From Naegleria lovaniensis (lineage: Eukaryota; Heterolobosea; Eutetramitea; Acrasida; Naegleriidae): 64,000 nt of DNA. A program made the position numbers and the translations under genes. Every line of letters starts with the position of its first letter. Position 1 is the stretch's first letter. Positions 45,540 through 56,079 of this stretch are shown one piece after another. The DNA is taken from contig NW_025407873.1 of assembly GCF_003324165.1 (NCBI RefSeq), positions 1 through 64,000 on the forward strand. Reading direction: 5' to 3'. The notes beneath the pieces were generated by a model, which was not told the origin of the DNA, did no database searches, and was given only the letters and a program-made list of their open reading frames with translations.

Positions 45540-46196
45540 TTGGATACTAAGAAGGATGCAATATCATCCAATAATGAACCTGTTGAAACTAATATTATAT
45601 TGAATGATAGTGACTATATAACCATTAAACCTTCCTCGAAATGGATACGAATTTGCGGCGCAAATTTACTGTTCACTAATACACCAGCAATCCCAATATT
45701 CCATGGTGTTCACCTTCAAACGTCTGACCATCTTCATTCAACACATGGAGGAATGACTCTCAACGAATTTATCAGGACTGATTCTCTTTCATTTATATAT
45801 TTGTACAGCACTGTAATTTCAAAGACCTATCTAGAGTTTGATGCTACAATCCAATCTTTCCAACCAAAATGCACGCCACAGCATCCCTAGAATACTTACA
45901 AAAAGCCAAATCGTTAGAGAAAATGAACAACGTGTCATCTGACATTGTTAAAACAGTATATGAGGCAACAGATGCTGCTATTAAGGCTGTCAATATAAAT
46001 ATTGAGCTTTTCGAAAATTATGAATAGTCTTATTCTGGAGATTACATTAAAAAATAAAGAGAGATGCAACACTGTTTGTTCTATTCAATGTGCTCTGATT
46101 TCGAGCGATGTTCCCAGAACAAAGACCGTCCATGCAGATCCGTATTCAAAGTTAATATGCAACCGTTGTCGAAGACGAACCAATTTAGTTGCTTAA
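45540..46196 (+). pseudogene. Scraps of an unrecognised gene
   Basis: Three protein-like frames follow one another in different phases: 45540-45890 (IKPSSKWIRICGANLLFTN; LSFIYLYSTVISKTYLEFDA), a 52-residue frame from ATG 45869 to 46027 (ATASLEYLQKAKSLEKMNN, helical), and 46002-46196 with a Cys pattern (CNTVCSIQC; CNRCRRRTN). They could be one decayed gene or a gene with unseen introns. A similar phrase (ISQTMLEFSATPKAS) occurs again at about 48190-48240, across the RCC1-like gene. No family is recognised. Confidence 0.3.
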
Positions 46197-46276
46197 TATG
46201 AGAGTTGACGCGGCTGTCACTATCTTTAACTCGGCACAAATCTCATTTTTAATTCTTGATAATAAACTCATAAAAA

Positions 46277-47635
46277 ATGCTCGATCCTCGTCCTTCTTCA
46301 TCCAAACACCTTGCCTCCCGATTGCTATTTCAACGTTTGGAACCAGAATTTTCAGAACACAGTCAATATGAAATCAATGATCCATTTCATATCTGTTTGG
46401 ATGGAATTGCAACCATCGGAATTAAACAAGTCCATGTTTTGAATTATGGTACATCCCTGTATTTAGTATCCAATGATGGAATTTTATATCAGTTAGTGTT
46501 GGATCGAGCGAATCAAATGAAAACATGTTCTCGTTTGGGAACCGTTGCGCCCTTTGATGGTAGCACTAATTTGAGAGTTGAACAAATCGCTTCTTACACT
46601 GAAGCCATGTTACTAATTGTGAAAGATATTAGAACAAAAGAATATTTCATTTATGGAACAGGTAACAACAGTTATTTCAGAATGACACATGACAAGCATC
46701 AGAATTTTCATTGTTCAAAAATTGAACGACTATTTTCACCTTTGAATCGAATTCAAAACGCAAAACCTCCAACAACCATCAATCACGTTGGATGTGCTTA
46801 TTCATTCAGCTGTTGTGTGATTAATAATTTTTCTATTCACATTACGGGACAAGATTGGGTAAATCGAGGGACAAATAATTCCCGTACGGGCGATGGTTAT
46901 CATTGTTGGTCCAAAGAATTACAAAAATTTGCGTCAAAGATTATTAAGGTGGATTGTGGAGATTTTCATGTTTTATTACTACATGAGGACAAATCCATTT
47001 CAATAGGAGGAAACGATTTTCACAGTTCTGTTTTTACTGTGCCTCTTCATTTCACTCAACCATTTTATACCATTCCAATTTCAGTAATTACATGCTTCAA
47101 TTTATTTAGTGGCAGTAATTCAGCACTCTATATATCAAACTGTAACAACCAAAGCTATATTGAAGCCTATTGTATTGACACAGATCCCGCATGGAATTCT
47201 CATGAGGAATTTGAAGGTCATGATCCTATTGACCAATGGAAGGTCAAATATTTTGGAAATAACGCCGAAACAACAGATCATATCATTGATATTCAATATG
47301 CAAAAGATTATTTAATTATTCGATACAATGACCAACCTTATTTAATGCACATCATTGGTTCTTCATACTATGGAAGTAGACACTACAACAATGAAATTAT
47401 TGATCTAAGAACCCTGATTCCCTCATCTGTTGGGAATTACAAAGAAATCGATTTTTACAGAACTGCCGTCAAAGTAACGGCTCACTCTGTTGGATTTTCC
47501 ATCTACTGTGACTTGGGAGACTACAGTTTGAAAAGGTTCTCTCATCAACTGTTTGCTACAACAAACCCTTACAACACGAACAATTCACTACTCTTTGACG
47601 TTTCGATTATTCACAATTGTGGCAAGGATTTGTAA
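46277..47635 (+). CDS. RCC1-like beta-propeller protein
   Basis: Single exon, 452 aa, ATG 46277. It carries degenerate RCC1-type units: IGIKQVHVLNYGTSLYLVSN, VEQIASYTEAMLLIVKD with YGTGNNSYF, HVGCAYSFSCCVIN, and KIIKVDCGDFHVLLLHEDKS with SIGGNDFHSS. The usual core (V-x-C-G-x-x-H-T-x-x-L-x-x-x-G-x-x-x-x-x-G-x-N) is best kept in the VDCGDFHVLLL unit. RCC1 folds bind proteins or chromatin; the classic one is a Ran exchange factor, but this divergent copy lacks the features needed to claim that. It is probably cytosolic, with no signal or membrane segment. Confidence 0.7.
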   Translation: MLDPRPSSSKHLASRLLFQRLEPEFSEHSQYEINDPFHICLDGIATIGIKQVHVLNYGTSLYLVSNDGILYQLVLDRANQMKTCSRLGTVAPFDGSTNLRVEQIASYTEAMLLIVKDIRTKEYFIYGTGNNSYFRMTHDKHQNFHCSKIERLFSPLNRIQNAKPPTTINHVGCAYSFSCCVINNFSIHITGQDWVNRGTNNSRTGDGYHCWSKELQKFASKIIKVDCGDFHVLLLHEDKSISIGGNDFHSSVFTVPLHFTQPFYTIPISVITCFNLFSGSNSALYISNCNNQSYIEAYCIDTDPAWNSHEEFEGHDPIDQWKVKYFGNNAETTDHIIDIQYAKDYLIIRYNDQPYLMHIIGSSYYGSRHYNNEIIDLRTLIPSSVGNYKEIDFYRTAVKVTAHSVGFSIYCDLGDYSLKRFSHQLFATTNPYNTNNSLLFDVSIIHNCGKDL

Positions 47636-48460
47636 AGTGAGCCTTTCGTAAGCCTGCCCCTCGACACTAATACCAAAGCTCATATGACAGATCTCGTTCA
47701 TGGTTTTCATGCCGGCTGAAGATTCGTGCGAAACGTTTCGTGAGAACCGCTTTCAAAACAGCATTCAACTATTGATTCGGTGGTATTCATGTACAGCGCT
47801 TGGGTATTCACATTGTAATTAGGCCAGGGTTTGCATTTAATTTTTGATCGTTTTTAATCCTTTCCAAAAACAAATAACGCCCTTTCGTACCGAGTACTAA
47901 CGAACACACAGTTTACAACGCCAAGTAGAAGAATGATTGAACTGTATGGAACGAATCCATTCACTCCAGCGATCATGTGAACGAGTCGTTAACATTACGT
48001 ATTTCATCTTGAAAGTGAATGCTTAAGCTTTTGGATTAGTTGGATCATACTAATATTGAAAAGCAATTGTTTCTCTCCAAATCAACCAATTCAAAACGCC
48101 AAGATTCGGTCCTTGAAGATTGTTTTGACAACGCACATACTGTCAAGTGTCATTTTTTTCATTCGGACCAAATATTCTCTACCTGTTTGGAAAGTTTGAT
48201 ATCTCAAACAATGCTTGAATTCTCAGCAACGCCAAAAGCAAGCACCTAAAACAACTTGGGGAGCAACAATATTTTGTGGAATTTCATCACTAGCAATTTA
48301 CACAAACAAAAAAAAACAATCAAAACCTCACACAGACGCCAAAGACAGAGTTGTCATTTGCATTCGAACTTCACTTTCATTACTCGAGCGTTTCTCGTCG
48401 TTACTCCTTTCAATTATTCCATTGAAACATTTCTTGTCCATTCTTTGAACCCTTGTCTTG
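47636..48460. other. Intergenic region with a short coding-like scrap
   Basis: Mostly featureless AT-rich sequence. At 48040-48249 a plus-strand frame reads DSVLEDCFDNAHTVKCHFF and ISQTMLEFSATPKAS; the latter resembles ISKTYLEFDATIQSF at about 45820-45865, so it may be a second relic of the same family. The end of the stretch is the 5' flank of the Gln-rich gene. Confidence 0.35.
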
Positions 48461-51025
48461 ATGAATTATTTTTCACAACATCAACCACTCGTCGTATCCT
48501 CCAACCCTCCAACCAAACAACAACAACCCAATGCCATTATTCACTCACTCAACGTATTGAACCATCCTCCTAACAGTAGCTTCTACCCAATTTCTCAACA
48601 TGTCTCCAAGAAGAACATTTTTCACAGTTCCTGTAATTTTACACCACAAGCGCAACCACCACTCCAACAAGAGAATGAACAAACAACAACAACAACAACT
48701 CCTATCGACGACGACGTGATGCCAAGCTCCACTGGACCAACCTCTGTCAATGGTGAAGCGAAGCGTACTACTAACAACAACGAGAATCAACATGATGTTG
48801 CTTGTTGGCCCATCGACCTTGTCGCAGACCACAGCGCTGCATCTATTCTCTCCTTTCCTTTCGTGGGTACATTATCCGAAAGCGGTAATTTGGACAATTT
48901 GCGAGATGTTTTAGTACTAGCAGGAGAGAATAGTAGTACCACCACCACTCCTCCAACTGGATCTGATATGGACTGTGATGGTACTACTTCTACTACTTCC
49001 ATGTTCACACAAGAACCATCATTGCAACAACAACAACCTCTCATGAAAAAGAAGCAACACTCGCATGATTCTGTTGTTGTTGTTGTGAATCCAAGTCGTC
49101 ACCATGTTATTCAAAATCAGATGATCACAACCACCGTTCCATGCTCTTCGTCATCATCATCCAACAACAACAACAACAACAACAACACTCTGACCTCTTC
49201 TGTGCACCACATTCCTTCTGCTGAAATTATGAAATCCTTATTAAGCAGCATGGGATCGATTTCACAACAACAGCAATCCACATTGAATGCACTTCATCGA
49301 TCTTACTCCCAACAACAACAAGTTTCTCAAATGCATGTCCTTTCCTCATCAACTCCTCCTCATCATCATCATGGTCAAGCAAGTCCCATTCCTCAACATC
49401 ACTTGGTATTGAATCATCATCAACATTTACCACAACAATTCTTGTACTACTCTCGTCCACCACAACATTCAGTGATCAACACTATACCAACAACCATTTC
49501 TTCTTCGGATCAGCATTATGTCCATGCCTTGTTACAAGTATTAAGCTCAAACTCGGAACCTAATCATGGATCGATCCATGCAACAACGACCAATTCCAAT
49601 GCCATCAGTCCTTCTCTTTCACATGATGCCATCCATTTCACACACATGAACCAGAATCCATTTCACACGTGCAATTTACCAATTTTTGGACAATCCGCTG
49701 CTACAACCGCTCTTCACAGTAGTGATCCACATGAAGAACAATCCTTTGTTTCATTACTTTCCAGTGGGGGTGGATTGGATGCTTTCACAACAAATAGTTT
49801 TTCATCCTCGGTGAGTAGTCACAGTCACTCGTCACCCAGTGTTTCGAGTCCAAATTTCACACCATCGAACAGTCGTGCAGCTGTGACATCATCTCCACAA
49901 TCTGTTGTGAATCAAGGTGTTGATACTGCCATTCCATCCACGAATCAGAAAGGAAAAGCTTCTCCTTCGTCTCCAAGAATCAAGGCGAAAAGATCCTCAC
50001 GAAAATCCTCGTCTTCTTCAACCAACACAGCAGCAGCAACAACAACTCATTCATCATTACTTGAACAAGATGCTACCTCGAAAGCAAACTTGCATGCAGT
50101 GAGAGACATGTTCCCAGATCCAGAGCAGAGAAATTGTGTCATTTGTAAACGATCCAACATGTCCTTTAAAAAGAATTACTTTGTCCATGCAAGTAATATT
50201 GAGATTTATAAGAAAACTTTTCCTGGATTGGCAGACAGTATTGAATTTGGTCCTGTGTGCTCGACCGATTTTAACAAAGTTTGGAGATATTCGAGAGGAG
50301 AGTACATTCCATCGAGTAATGGAAATAGTGGAAGAATTGTGAAAAATCCATTGAATGAAAACAAACCAAGTAATAAGAAGAGAAAATCGAAGAGTGGTAA
50401 CTCTGAGCAAGGAACAAGTGCAGGAGGCAGCAATGAAGGAAATTCTTCGAATGGATCTTCGAGAAGTAACAAGAGAGTGAAAAAGACGGTCAGCCAAGCC
50501 ATTCGTCATTCAGAGATACCCTCTTCAAGCATAATTGCAGAAGAACACGAATCATCCATTCAAGAATCTCATGACACCACATTGATGCATGAAGTATTGA
50601 GTAGCTGCTCGAATCAATTATTGGATCCATTCAACATTGGATTGGAATATCCAATTCTTGAAATGGATTGTAATATTACTGTGATTAGTTTCAAGAAGAA
50701 ATCCGACGAGTCGTTTAATTTGATCAGTCTGATGCAAATTGCTAATCACCTCTATCAAGACAGTGCATTATGTACTTCAAAGAGTTATTTGGAGATGTTT
50801 AAGGAAGATATTGCACAAAGATACGCAGATGCAGCTCGATATTGTGACAACAATTCCATACCCGAGACCATTCAAACCAATGACATTCTTTCGATAGGAA
50901 TTTTAAGTCAGAATCAAACAGATCCATTGATGGAGCTGGATGAACAGTATTTGCAAAATTATGTCCAGTCGAAAGCGCGTCAGTTGCTTCAAAGTGGAGA
51001 CTGTTTAACCATTATCCTAAAATAA
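48461..51025 (+). CDS. Gln/Asn/Ser-rich probable regulatory protein with a C-terminal domain
   Basis: Single exon, 854 aa from ATG 48461. Residues 1-530 are Gln/Asn/Ser/Thr/His-rich, with CAA and CAT triplet runs (for example 49162-49187). This is followed by a basic patch (SPRIKAKRSSRKSSSSS). A folded block begins at about nt 50080: NLHAVRDMFPDPEQRNCVIC, then FKKNYFVHASNIEIYKKTFP and FGPVCSTDF; its Cys pairs could bind zinc. A Lys-rich nuclear-type signal (NKKRKSKSG; SNKRVKKTV) follows, then a second folded region (FNLISLMQIANHLYQDSAL ... LLQSGDCLTIIL). The makeup suggests a transcription or chromatin factor. No named family is recognised, so this is inference. Confidence 0.6.
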   Translation: MNYFSQHQPLVVSSNPPTKQQQPNAIIHSLNVLNHPPNSSFYPISQHVSKKNIFHSSCNFTPQAQPPLQQENEQTTTTTTPIDDDVMPSSTGPTSVNGEAKRTTNNNENQHDVACWPIDLVADHSAASILSFPFVGTLSESGNLDNLRDVLVLAGENSSTTTTPPTGSDMDCDGTTSTTSMFTQEPSLQQQQPLMKKKQHSHDSVVVVVNPSRHHVIQNQMITTTVPCSSSSSSNNNNNNNNTLTSSVHHIPSAEIMKSLLSSMGSISQQQQSTLNALHRSYSQQQQVSQMHVLSSSTPPHHHHGQASPIPQHHLVLNHHQHLPQQFLYYSRPPQHSVINTIPTTISSSDQHYVHALLQVLSSNSEPNHGSIHATTTNSNAISPSLSHDAIHFTHMNQNPFHTCNLPIFGQSAATTALHSSDPHEEQSFVSLLSSGGGLDAFTTNSFSSSVSSHSHSSPSVSSPNFTPSNSRAAVTSSPQSVVNQGVDTAIPSTNQKGKASPSSPRIKAKRSSRKSSSSSTNTAAATTTHSSLLEQDATSKANLHAVRDMFPDPEQRNCVICKRSNMSFKKNYFVHASNIEIYKKTFPGLADSIEFGPVCSTDFNKVWRYSRGEYIPSSNGNSGRIVKNPLNENKPSNKKRKSKSGNSEQGTSAGGSNEGNSSNGSSRSNKRVKKTVSQAIRHSEIPSSSIIAEEHESSIQESHDTTLMHEVLSSCSNQLLDPFNIGLEYPILEMDCNITVISFKKKSDESFNLISLMQIANHLYQDSALCTSKSYLEMFKEDIAQRYADAARYCDNNSIPETIQTNDILSIGILSQNQTDPLMELDEQYLQNYVQSKARQLLQSGDCLTIILK

Positions 51026-51208
51026 AATTATTTTCACTTTTCGAGCTGATGGACTTGAATCTTGCTTTTTCGTGTCGTCCATTCAATGTGCAAATCTGTT
51101 TCGACCTCAATCCAACTTGAACACCATTTACATATTCCTCTGCTATGGAACTTTTTTAACACTCCAATGTTTAAAGATCTCAGTCGCTGAGGTTTCCCTA
51201 AGGTTTCT

Positions 51209-51919
51209 TCAACAAGTCGTAGCTACTGTGGCGACAAGGGCAAACACAATGCTCACCAAACCAGACAAAGCAAAAAACAATAAGTACAGACTAACATTAC
51301 TCGTGTCCCCTGTAAGGGAACAAAACCCCTTTAACAAAGGAGATCTACTCGTGAAACAGCAAATTACGGAACCATTTGCAATTGAGGAAAAATCAGAAAC
51401 TTCTGAAAAGGGTAAAGTTATGGCTCTTTCTACTATTACCTCAGAACTGGCTTCATTCATCATGTTCATTGCCATCGGATCGCATAACTCGTCCGTGTTA
51501 CCAACAAAACCCACTTGAGCTCGGTACCACCTTTGAGTAACATTACTCCTCGGGATCCATGATTTTGAATCAAGAGAAGAATTCACTTCCATGGTTTCGT
51601 ATCTTGTATTCTCCACCCAAACCTTTCGTGGAATAATAAACCCGTCCTCACTCCCCAATGTAAAAACTAGCCACACCAAACAACTACCAGTAACACAGAA
51701 AAACAACAAAGAATTCAACACAAGGAACGTTACAGATCCTTTGGATCTCATCAGTCCCAAGCCTTGGCTGGTCCGACAATTAGGTGCTTGAGTGTACCTT
51801 ATTTCCGGCTCTGTTTTAGAATTATCTTTCATCATCATATGGAACCACAATGCAGCCATTTTTATTCCTTCATCTGCCTTAATTATACGAAGACTAAAAA
51901 TAAAAAATAAATATTCCAT
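51209..51919 (-). CDS. Two-pass membrane protein of unknown function
   Basis: The 236-residue frame has a membrane segment near residues 63-90 (VTFLVLNSLLFFCVTGSCLVWL) and another at the C-terminus (SLYLLFFALSGLVSIVFALV). Between them is a probable extracellular loop with N-x-S/T sites and four Cys. The true start is unsure: the frame opens at ATG 51919, but the TTTTTAG within it could be an acceptor, and MAALWFHMMM (about 51859) is an alternative start. It is not related to anything I recognise. It lies tail to tail with the preceding Gln-rich gene. Confidence 0.55.
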   Translation of the reverse strand: MEYLFFIFSLRIIKADEGIKMAALWFHMMMKDNSKTEPEIRYTQAPNCRTSQGLGLMRSKGSVTFLVLNSLLFFCVTGSCLVWLVFTLGSEDGFIIPRKVWVENTRYETMEVNSSLDSKSWIPRSNVTQRWYRAQVGFVGNTDELCDPMAMNMMNEASSEVIVERAITLPFSEVSDFSSIANGSVICCFTSRSPLLKGFCSLTGDTSNVSLYLLFFALSGLVSIVFALVATVATTC

Positions 51920-51991
51920 ACAAAAGATGACAAATGTCTAGCTAGCACTGTTTTATTTTGTTTGACAGCCACAATAATGAATTTGATCTTC

Positions 51992-54900
51992 TCAAATCCA
52001 TTTCTGTTGTCGTTGGCTTTGATCTTTTTGCATCAAAGCTCGTTCAAGTTGGAGTTGTAGTCTCTTGGCAAGTACTGTCAAATCTTCTCGATTGTTGTCT
52101 CTTGATTGTGAACTTGTAGAATCGCTACTACTCGTTGGCACTGCAATGGATTGGCTGTTCTGACTACCAAAAGAGGAAACCTTATCTTGGACACTGCTAG
52201 CCACAGGTAGGTTTTCACGTGCAGCCAGTAGTCGTTGGATATACTCCTCACGAGCTTTTCTAATTTGAGCTTGTTGATGCTGTCGTTTAAGCTCTTCTTG
52301 AAGTGCCAAGTCTTCATCAACATCATCTGCTTCTTTTTGGAAAAGTACGTCATGATCAGAAATGCCAATCAGTCCATCCAAATCTTCGAGGAATTTGATG
52401 TGGTCTGCAAGACCAGGTGCATCCTTTCGCTCATCTTTGTGAATATTGTTCAACCTTTTGCATGTTTTACTGATCGTTGTATCTTTCTATAATAACAACT
52501 TGTTGTTGAGAAATCAAGTCAAATAATAATTACAAACCACGTACCAAGGTGAACATCTCTTGCAAGTCGGCTTCTCCAAAATAACGATACTGATTCGACT
52601 CCACTGTAGCAGTTCTGGAAATGGTGTTCTTGGCTATTTGTTTACCATAAATATATTCTTCAATGGTTCCTGCTGTGATGAGACGATAAACAATCACGTT
52701 CTGACGCTGTCCAATACGATAGACTCGATCGATGGCTTGTTCATCTAGTTGTGGGTTCCAATTAGGTTCAATAATAATGACTCTTGAGGCACCAACTGTT
52801 GAGAAGATAACAAGCAACCACCGTGAAACATACAAAGAAACATTAAGAGCTCATGAAAAGCTGTGGATTTCACTTACCCAAGTTGAGTCCAACTCCTCCA
52901 GCCTGTGTGGTTAGTAAAAAGCAATCAATATCTTCATCTGTGTTGAATTCATCCACCAATCTCGTTCGTTCTTTGTAGCTGGTAACAGAGCCATCAATAC
53001 GATTAAATTTCAAGTCCAAGCTCTTGAGCAGAATTGCAATAATATCAAGCATTCTAGTGAATGATGAGAATATCAATAAGCGATGGCCGTCCTCTCTATT
53101 TTTCAAAATTAACTCTTGAACAATTTTAACTTTGCAACTAGCACTAATGAGGTCATCCACTGGTTCATCTCGAATATATTTTAAAATTCGAGCCTCCTCA
53201 GCTTTTTTCAATCTTCTTTCGATTGCCTTCTTGGTTTTTTCATCAAGCTCATCAGCATCAAGAATGCCATAATCCGCACCCATGATTGCATCTTGGTCAT
53301 CGTCGCTTTCTTCAATAAAATCCTTCATGTCTTCAGCATTTAATTGGTCTTCTTCCATTGCCTGTTCCTTTGCAGCTTGCTTCAAAGCTTGCTCTTTATG
53401 CTTTTGCATTTCATTGTATCCACGGCACATGATATGATGGTCACATATTTGTTTCATGACAGTAATACCAACTATTAAGGTAGTAATAATATTAAGAATG
53501 AAATGGGCACTATCTTTCATAAATGAATACATACCAAGAGGATTTTGAGTCCTATTGAGAACTCTCTTAACTTCTTCAGAGCTAATATAATCTTTGTACA
53601 TTTGTTTTTGCTCTTCTGTTAATGTAATCCACAAAACCAAGTCATTCTTTTGCCCAATTCTGGAAGAAGTGTTTGCGCTTTTACCGTCAGTCTTGAAGAG
53701 TTGATTGTCTACCTTTAATGTTTCACTCTTTTCACGCATGAGTAGGTATGGTTTGATTTTTTCACGCAAACAGTCTGCACGAATGTTACCTAGTTGCTTT
53801 TCAAAAAGTCTGGCGTCTCTCTTTGTAGACCTATTGATGGCTATGGCGTAGGTTTCATTAAAGTCTTTTTGGGTGCCTAGTAGTTTGTCCTGTTAACATT
53901 AATTTCATCGAAATATGAATTGAAAAATTGTTCAGCCGAACAAAAACATACCTCAAACATCCATGAAAAAAGAGCGTAAAGCTCGTTTAAACGATTCATA
54001 ATTGGAGTACCAGTTAAAGCAAATCTCGATTTGCTTGGAAGTTGTGCAATCTGAATGTGGCATTTGGATTTAGAATTCTTGATCTTGTGAGCCTCATCAA
54101 TAATTACTGAATCAATAAGCTTGTCGTCAACAAATTCCTTCTTTAAAAAGTCCATGTGATTGCTTATTGTTTGCAGTGTGGAAAGCAATACAGCACCTCC
54201 ATTGTTTGCTGCTCTGTTGAATTGCTCAACCATGCTGATTCTCTTTTTGTTTTGAACTTTGTTACTTCCAACATTATGAAAAACAACAACATCTTGAATT
54301 GTATCATCAGACCATTTTTCAAGCTCTCTTTTCCAGTTACCAATCACGCTATTTGGACAGAGAACTGTAAAAATTGAGAATGGAAATAACAAGTCCATGA
54401 ATGTGACAAGTATATCAACTCAATCAACTTACCAACCACACGCTTTGCTTTCTTAGAAAGAAACAGTCCATGGATAAATGAGGAAATTTGTACAGTCTTT
54501 CCAAGACCCATCTTGTCTCCCAAAATACCGCCATTAAAGTTAGAATCAAAATGTCTTTCTGTGAGCCATTTGACACCTATCTGTTGGTGATGATAGAGAC
54601 CTTCATAAATTTTAGCTGAAACGATAAATCCAAAAGGATTCCCGTCCAGTTCCAAAACATATTGATTGTTCTTGACATCAAATGACCATCCATTCTCAAG
54701 CTTGTTTAAATCTTGCAAGGTGGATGGCTTTCTGGAAGGCTGATTCTTCTTTGAAACAGAAGAGCTTGTAGGTGCAACAACTTTCTTTTCATATGCTGGT
54801 TTGGTAACCTTAATTTGATTATTCTTGGTTGTTTTCTGCTTTCTTTTAGAAGATCTGATATCTTCCATTTCTTCATCGCTTGTTTCAGAAATTTCATCAA

Positions 54901-55762
54901 TCACCTCTTCTGAAGAAGAATAATCCTCAATTTCATCATCGTCTACTGGCTCATTATATTCTTCATCTTGCTCTTCTTCTGATGAAGATTCCTGATCAAA
55001 TTCAATCTCTTCCTCACTATCTTCTGATAGCTCTGGTTCTTTTTTCTTGGAGGAGAGCGTTTTTTTAGGTGCTGAAGTGTTAGCTTTTGATGTTGGAACT
55101 TTAGCAACCACTTTCTGAGATGTTGCACTGCTACTACTAGAGGCGGTATTATTAAGCCTATTCATCTGTTGTGGTGAGACCGCTCTTGAAGGTCTTCGTT
55201 TCAACCTTTTACGAACTGGTGTGCAAGATACTTTTTCGTCGTCCGTGGTATCGCTTTTCAAGTCAGCATCACTGTTGTTCATGCATGTTGCTTTTCTCTT
55301 GTTCTCTCTTGATTCATTGAGATCAATAAGATTGAAAGATGTTTCGTGCTTAGTGGGTTGTTGTGAATGTTCCAGATACATCTCTTCTTCATCCTCACTA
55401 CTATCGCTATTTTCAATGAGAATGTATTTCAATTCCAATGAAACATTGTCATCGTCGTCCGTATTCATGTTGTTGCTCTCATCACAACTACTGTCTGAAA
55501 TTTCAATTACTGTTGGAAGACAAGGCTTATTGGACTCAACAGGTTCTGATGTTAGTGGTTTTACTAAACTGCTGTTAGTTTTTCTTCTAATCGTTAGCGT
55601 TGATCGTTGTTGTGTGCTTGTTTGATTCCCTGGCTTGGCATTAACAGACACGCCATTGGTATGGAGTGGTGATGATAACTTGGAATTTGCTGCCTTTTGA
55701 ATTGTTTTAGGTAACTTCTGTTGTACAAGATCATCGTCTGAGCTGCTGTTATTGTCCATCAT
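51992..55762 (-). CDS. SNF2-family DNA translocase (ERCC6/ERCC6L-like), six exons
   Basis: Exons (minus) are 55762-54433, 54364-53952, 53889-53535, 53471-52878, 52795-52545 and 52486-51992; introns of 58-82 bp, all in phase; 1,145 aa. Residues 1-380 are acidic, Ser-rich and disordered with basic patches. The helicase core has MGLGKT (Walker A), LCPNSVIGNWKRELEKW, DEAH, LTGTP, LLTTQAGGVGLNLV and RVYRIGQ. After the core, YRYFGEADLQEMFTL resembles the ERCC6L/PICH and ERCC6 branch. These enzymes move along DNA using ATP to remodel nucleosomes or stalled complexes in the nucleus. The tail is a Gln/Arg-rich coiled coil. Subfamily is moderate confidence. The 63-bp third intron contains no stop and keeps frame. 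Confidence 0.9.
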
Positions 55763-55830
55763 CGTTTGCTGTTGTTTGTTGTTACTAGCTGCTATATTAG
55801 CCTTGTTAGAAATGGTGCTAGAAATATCCT

Positions 55831-56019
55831 TTAGAGGGTGTGAGTTGTTTCACTCGGAGAGGAAGAAGGCTTTGATGGAGTGTGTCGGCCCACTCGTTGC
55901 GTTCGTTTTCTAAATTTCTTGAGAGTTACTTCTGTACAATCTTCATTCTCTTGTTCCGAGTGTTCCAAAGACCTTGTTGTGTTTGGGCCTTTTGTAGCTG
56001 ATGTCTTTCCTTGCGGCAT
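55831..56019 (-). other. Possible true N-terminus of the SNF2 gene or separate small protein
   Basis: A 62-residue basic frame begins MPQGKTSATKGPNTTRSLE and runs EVTLKKFRKRTQRVGRHTPS, then stops just before the SNF2 gene. The SNF2 frame itself is open upstream of its ATG (KDISSTISNKANIAASNN). The two frames nearly abut near 55818, one base out of phase with no intron. The first part of the SNF2 protein may therefore lie here. Confidence 0.35.
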
Positions 56020-56079
56020 GATCGCCTTGTGTGGTTTTTTTTTGTGAATAAAAACTCTTGTGTTTGCCAGAAGACACAA

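Noticed and set aside
48660-49190. Dense CAA/CAT triplet runs as a possible repeat array
   Set aside because: They are in-frame Gln/Asn/His codons of a low-complexity protein, not a separate element.
51072-51518. Plus-strand open frame opposite the two-pass membrane protein
   Set aside because: It mirrors the minus-strand gene, which has the membrane segments and glycosylation sites.
51992-55762. Several separate helicase fragments suggesting a pseudogene
   Set aside because: Five short introns restore one continuous SNF2 protein with all motifs in order.
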